Assembly (NCBI GenBank): GCA_002450295.1
Contig: DJYX01000095.1
Location: forward strand, 1-19,123
Direction: 5' to 3'
Length of the DNA stretch: 19,123 bases
From: Deltaproteobacteria bacterium UBA6967
Lineage (GTDB): Bacteria > SAR324 > NAC60-12
The notes under the pieces were generated by a model. It did no database searches and was not told where the DNA came from. It saw nothing but the letters and a program-made list of their open reading frames with translations. Numbering within the stretch: the first letter of the stretch is position 1; every line of letters starts with the position of its first letter. The translations under genes were made by a program, and so were the position numbers. This document shows positions 16,060 to 19,123 of the stretch, in pieces.

Positions 16060-16857
16060 ATGAGAACTAATTTTCGTCCTATGGATCTTTCGGAGCGTCA
16101 GGCACAAATTGCGGACTTGGTGCGAGAGGAAGGATTTCTTGGTGTAGATAATTTAGCTAATCGATACAACGTCACCTCTCAGACGATTAGAAGAGACCTA
16201 ACTGTCATTTGTGACTGTGGTTTGGGCAGGCGTCGTCACGGAGGAGTTGAGCGAATCAGTGGTTCCGGCAATCTCTCATATCGTTCCAGGCAAATCCTTG
16301 CAAGAGGAGCGAAAGAGAAGATTGCAGATATGGTTTGTGATCATGTCCCCCATAGTACAACCCTAGCTTTCAGTATTGGCACCACCCCAGAAATTGTCGC
16401 AGCAGCCCTTCTCAAACACGAAAGTCTAAGAATCTTCACACACAATCTGAATATTGCAATGCTAGCCTGCTCAAATCCAAGCTTCGAAGTCCATATTGCT
16501 GGGGGCAGAGTTCGAAATAATGACTGTGATGTTCTGGGTAAAGGGATGGAAACACTGCTCTCCTCCTACATTTTCGACATTGGAATTTATGGAGTCGCTG
16601 GGGTAGATGAAGATGGCACTTTGTTAGATTTCACTGATGAAGAGGTCCAAGCTCGACAGTTGATTCATAAAAATAGTCGAAAAACTTTCTTGGTTTTAGA
16701 TCACACCAAGTTCTCACGTGCTGCACATGTCAGGGGGGGGCAAATCGGTGAGGCTACAAAAGTTTTTTGTGATGAAAAACCGCCTACAAAAATCATGGAG
16801 ATTTTAGATAAATCTGGGTCTGAATTGATCCTCTGTGGTTGGGATGGAAGCGAATGA
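16060..16857 (+). CDS. DeoR/GlpR family transcriptional repressor
   Basis: 265-aa cytoplasmic sugar-phosphate-responsive regulator. An N-terminal winged helix-turn-helix covers about 9-64 (LSERQAQIADLVREEG, VDNLANRYNVTSQTIRRDL, then RRRHGGV, the family hallmark). The C-terminal DeoRC effector domain shows the sugar-isomerase-like motifs IGTTP (106-110), THNLN (127-131), GGRVRNND (148-155) and GVDEDG (181-186), plus LDHTKF, where a phosphorylated ligand usually binds. The start chosen is ATG 16060. ATG 16081 is possible, but neither has a strong Shine-Dalgarno sequence. The gene overlaps the following ATPase gene by 4 bp and has a GlpR-like operator just upstream. The coding run G8 at 16733-16740 is a potential slippage site, but the frame is intact here. 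Confidence 0.9.
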   Translation: MRTNFRPMDLSERQAQIADLVREEGFLGVDNLANRYNVTSQTIRRDLTVICDCGLGRRRHGGVERISGSGNLSYRSRQILARGAKEKIADMVCDHVPHSTTLAFSIGTTPEIVAAALLKHESLRIFTHNLNIAMLACSNPSFEVHIAGGRVRNNDCDVLGKGMETLLSSYIFDIGIYGVAGVDEDGTLLDFTDEEVQARQLIHKNSRKTFLVLDHTKFSRAAHVRGGQIGEATKVFCDEKPPTKIMEILDKSGSELILCGWDGSE

Positions 16858-17867
16858 GCGGTGCACGAGTCGAGAATCTTGTTAAGCAGTGGGGTGATTT
16901 TCGAGCTGTTGATGGGGTTTCTTTTGAGGCATCGGAGGGTACGCTAACAGTGCTATTGGGTCCCTCAGGCTGTGGAAAATCCACAATCCTTCGATTGATT
17001 GCGGGGTTGGAGTTTGCCGAATCTGGAAATGTACTGATTAATAATCAGGATGTTACTCAATCAGATCCCGCGAAACGCAGTGTCTCGATGGTTTTCCAAT
17101 CCTACGCGCTTTTTCCTCATCTAGATGTTCGTGAAAACATCATTTTCGGCCTTAAAGTTAGAAAGGTTCCCTCAGCAGAACGTGAGGCTCGGCTGCGTAC
17201 TGCGGCAGAGATGGTTGGACTGGATCAGTTGCTTTCCAGAAAGCCAGCCCAACTCTCAGGAGGGCAACGTCAACGCGTTGCTTTGGCTAGAGCAATTGTA
17301 GCCAATCAGCCTGTTTGCTTGATGGACGAACCACTCTCCAATCTCGATGCAAAACTGCGAGCCGAGATGCGGGAAGAAATTCATCGACTCCAAAGGAATC
17401 TCAATCTGACCATGATCTACGTAACACATGATCAAACAGAAGCGATGTCTATGGCAGATCAGGTGGTGTTGCTGAAAGATGGTCGGATTATTCAGGTGGG
17501 AGCGCCCGCGGATCTCTATGATACACCCTCTACAGTCTTTGCTGCTCAATTCTTGGGTACCCCTCCTATGAATATTCTGCCCAAGAAGATAGTTCCTGCT
17601 TTATCTGGAACCCCCGAATCTGTTGATCGGATAGGTATTCGACCCGAGAAAATCCAGCTGTCAAATGATGGAATCCCAATGACTGTGGATGCAATTGACT
17701 ACATGGGGGCTGAGACTGTTCTGCGAATGTTATATCAAGATCATCGCCTGATGGCCCGCATTGATGGAAAAGCTCAGGTATCCATCGGAGAATCGGTCTC
17801 AGTTAATTGGGACCCAGCTGACTGCCATGAATTTGACAGAAATGGCAACCGAATTTGTGCCTCATGA
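16854..17867 (+). CDS. ugpC: UgpC/MalK-type ABC transporter ATP-binding protein
   Basis: 337-aa ATPase of a CUT1 carbohydrate or glycerol-phosphate-type importer. Motifs in order: Walker A GPSGCGKST (36-44), Q-loop FQSYALFPH, signature LSGGQRQRVALARA (134-147), Walker B CLMDEPLSNLDAKLR (155-169), and switch His192 in YVTHDQTEA. A C-terminal TOBE/MalK-like regulatory domain contains IGIRPEKI. ATG 16854 is preferred over the in-frame TTG 16839 because it gives the ATGA overlap with the repressor stop and has GGATGGAAG upstream as a ribosome site. Placed between a GlpR-like repressor and a UgpB-like binding protein, it probably energises their importer. The same ATPase can serve several CUT1 systems, so substrate specificity is not fixed by this gene. 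Confidence 0.9.
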   Translation: MSGARVENLVKQWGDFRAVDGVSFEASEGTLTVLLGPSGCGKSTILRLIAGLEFAESGNVLINNQDVTQSDPAKRSVSMVFQSYALFPHLDVRENIIFGLKVRKVPSAEREARLRTAAEMVGLDQLLSRKPAQLSGGQRQRVALARAIVANQPVCLMDEPLSNLDAKLRAEMREEIHRLQRNLNLTMIYVTHDQTEAMSMADQVVLLKDGRIIQVGAPADLYDTPSTVFAAQFLGTPPMNILPKKIVPALSGTPESVDRIGIRPEKIQLSNDGIPMTVDAIDYMGAETVLRMLYQDHRLMARIDGKAQVSIGESVSVNWDPADCHEFDRNGNRICAS

Positions 17868-17881
17868 TGAGTCACATCACC

Positions 17882-17927
17882 CGACTGTAGCAAAGCTAGA
17901 GTCGAGTTTCAGAACCAGATTGGTTCT
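17882..17927 (+). other. Two tandem intercistronic RNA hairpins before the binding-protein gene
   Basis: The first hairpin (17882-17904) pairs CGACT-TAGC with GCTA-AGTCG around an AAA loop, with a single G/G mismatch. The second (17911-17927) pairs AGAACCA with TGGTTCT around GAT and is followed by TTAATT. Neither has a long T run. They sit between the stop of the ATPase gene and the ribosome site AGGGAG (17946-17951) of the binding-protein gene. That position fits partial termination, mRNA processing or differential expression of the binding protein. Confidence 0.5.
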
Positions 17928-17956
17928 TTAATTCCCAGCGTCAAAAGGGAGAAAGC

Positions 17957-19123
17957 ATGTTCAAGAAACTAAAAAAATTTGCGACCGGTTTTGCGCTGAC
18001 CGCAGGGGTCTGTTTTGCCTCAGCAGTAGTTTATGCACAAACTGAGTTGACAATGTACTATCCGGTGGCCGTTGGTGGTCCACTGACGAAAATCGTGGAT
18101 GGGATCGTTGAGGATTTCATGAAGGAAAACCCTGACATTAAAGTCAGCGCAATTTATGCGGGAAATTACAATGATGCCCGAATCAAAGCGCTTGCTGCTC
18201 TCAAGAGCGGGCAGCCTGCTCAGTTGTCCGTGATGTTTTCCATTGACATCTATGAATTGATTGAGCAAGACGCGATCGTCGCATTTGATGACATCGTCTC
18301 CACGACAGAAGACAAGGCGTGGTTGGATTCCTTTTATCCGACCCTCATGGAAAATGGCCGTACTGCCGGCAAAACTTGGGGCATTCCCTTTCAGAGGTCC
18401 ACTATTGTGATGTATTACAATAAGGATGCATTCCGTGAGGCGGGCTTGGATCCAGAGAATCCTCCTGCAACGTGGTATGAGTTGGTGGAAGCTGGAAAAA
18501 AACTGACAGCCAGTGATGGCTCAAAGTGGGGTATGATGATTCCATCCACAGGTTACCCATACTGGATGTTTGGAGCTCTGACGATGCAAAACGATCAAGT
18601 TTTGATGAGTGGCTCTGGAGATCAAACATATTTTGATGCATCCGGGACTGTTGACGCTCTGCAATTCTGGAAAGATCTTGGATCCAAGCACAAGGTGATG
18701 CCAGAAGGGACCATTGAATGGGGTACATTGCGTCAGAATTTCTTGGAGGGCAAAACCGCAATTATGTGGCACTCTACGGGTAACCTGACTACGGTCAAGA
18801 ACAACGCCAAGTTTGATTTCGGTGTGGCTATGTTACCTGCAAACAAACGTAGAGGAACCCCAACCGGCGGAGGAAACTTCTATATCTTCAAGCAGACATC
18901 GGAAGCAGAGCGGGTTGCTGCAATGAAGCTGATCAAGTTCATGACTAACCCTGAGCGATCAGCAGAATGGTCCATCAAAACAGGTTACATGGGTGTAAGT
19001 CCGGCCGCCTATCAGACTTCTCAGCTTAAGGACTATGTCGTTGACTTTCCCTATGCAGCTGTGGCTCGAGATCAGTTGAATTATGCAACAGCAGAACTCT
19101 CTACATTCGAAACAGGAAGAATT
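17957..19123 (+). CDS. UgpB-like extracellular solute-binding protein, family 1 (partial, runs off right edge)
   Basis: Periplasmic binding protein of the CUT1 family. 389 codons are open to the window end and the C-terminus lies outside. Residues 1-27 form a signal peptide (MFKKLKKFATG, hydrophobic core, VVYA before QTELTMYY). Family features are YYPVAVGGPLTKIVDGIV, the stretch STIVMYYNKDAFREAGLDPE, the hinge-region GTPTGGGNFYIF and TGYMGVSPAAY near the present end. These resemble glycerol-3-phosphate binder UgpB more than maltose or lactose binders. The ATG is preceded by AGGGAG at 17946-17951. Gene order repressor, ATPase, binding protein predicts two UgpA/E-type permeases to the right. 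The ligand could be a glycerophosphodiester, a sugar or a polyol. Confidence 0.9.
   Translation, partial: MFKKLKKFATGFALTAGVCFASAVVYAQTELTMYYPVAVGGPLTKIVDGIVEDFMKENPDIKVSAIYAGNYNDARIKALAALKSGQPAQLSVMFSIDIYELIEQDAIVAFDDIVSTTEDKAWLDSFYPTLMENGRTAGKTWGIPFQRSTIVMYYNKDAFREAGLDPENPPATWYELVEAGKKLTASDGSKWGMMIPSTGYPYWMFGALTMQNDQVLMSGSGDQTYFDASGTVDALQFWKDLGSKHKVMPEGTIEWGTLRQNFLEGKTAIMWHSTGNLTTVKNNAKFDFGVAMLPANKRRGTPTGGGNFYIFKQTSEAERVAAMKLIKFMTNPERSAEWSIKTGYMGVSPAAYQTSQLKDYVVDFPYAAVARDQLNYATAELSTFETGRI

Noticed and set aside
1..19123. CRISPR array, insertion sequence, prophage or tRNA-associated island
   Set aside because: No regularly spaced repeats, transposase, integrase or tRNA gene was found on either strand.

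Overview
The window looks like chromosomal DNA of a free-living Gram-negative heterotroph of moderate to low GC. Two independent ABC importers with periplasmic binding proteins, a sulfatase and tightly packed operons fit an oligotrophic marine proteobacterium. A SAR324-like or other marine proteobacterial lineage is a guess from gene content, not a demonstrated assignment. No rRNA, tRNA, CRISPR array or insertion sequence was seen.

Region 1 (about 245-8135, + strand) is one catabolic operon. It holds a branched-chain amino acid type (Liv/HAAT) ABC importer: binding protein, two permeases and two ATPases. These are followed by a class III PLP aminotransferase and a DUF1611 (DgcN-type) P-loop protein. 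The genes overlap or sit almost end to end, with an RNA hairpin after the binding-protein gene. The simplest reading is uptake of an amino compound, possibly a D-amino acid or amide, followed by transamination or N-acetylation.

Region 2 (8179-9780, - strand) is a sulfatase/phosphonate monoester hydrolase-type gene whose frame is intact except for one TAA at codon 154. It is followed by a 600-bp A/T-rich non-coding stretch and then a sigma-70 factor of RpoD architecture (10382-12037, +) with substitutions in its -35-binding region.

Region 3 (12093-15767) is the least ordinary part. A macro-domain/coiled-coil/HEPN-like protein (- strand) is transcribed away from a 546-aa protein with an embedded Nudix domain (+ strand). 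They share a 336-bp intergenic region containing two copies of the palindrome TTAGCTAA. Macro and Nudix folds both act on ADP-ribose-type nucleotides, so the pair may be a small nucleotide-signal or ADP-ribosylation response module. No phage challenge, homologue search or conservation data support this here.

Region 4 (16002-19123, + strand) is the start of a carbohydrate or glycerol-phosphate-type ABC operon. It comprises a GlpR/DeoR-family repressor with a GlpR-like operator upstream, a UgpC/MalK-type ATPase that overlaps the repressor gene by 4 bp, two intercistronic hairpins, and a UgpB-like binding protein that runs off the right edge.
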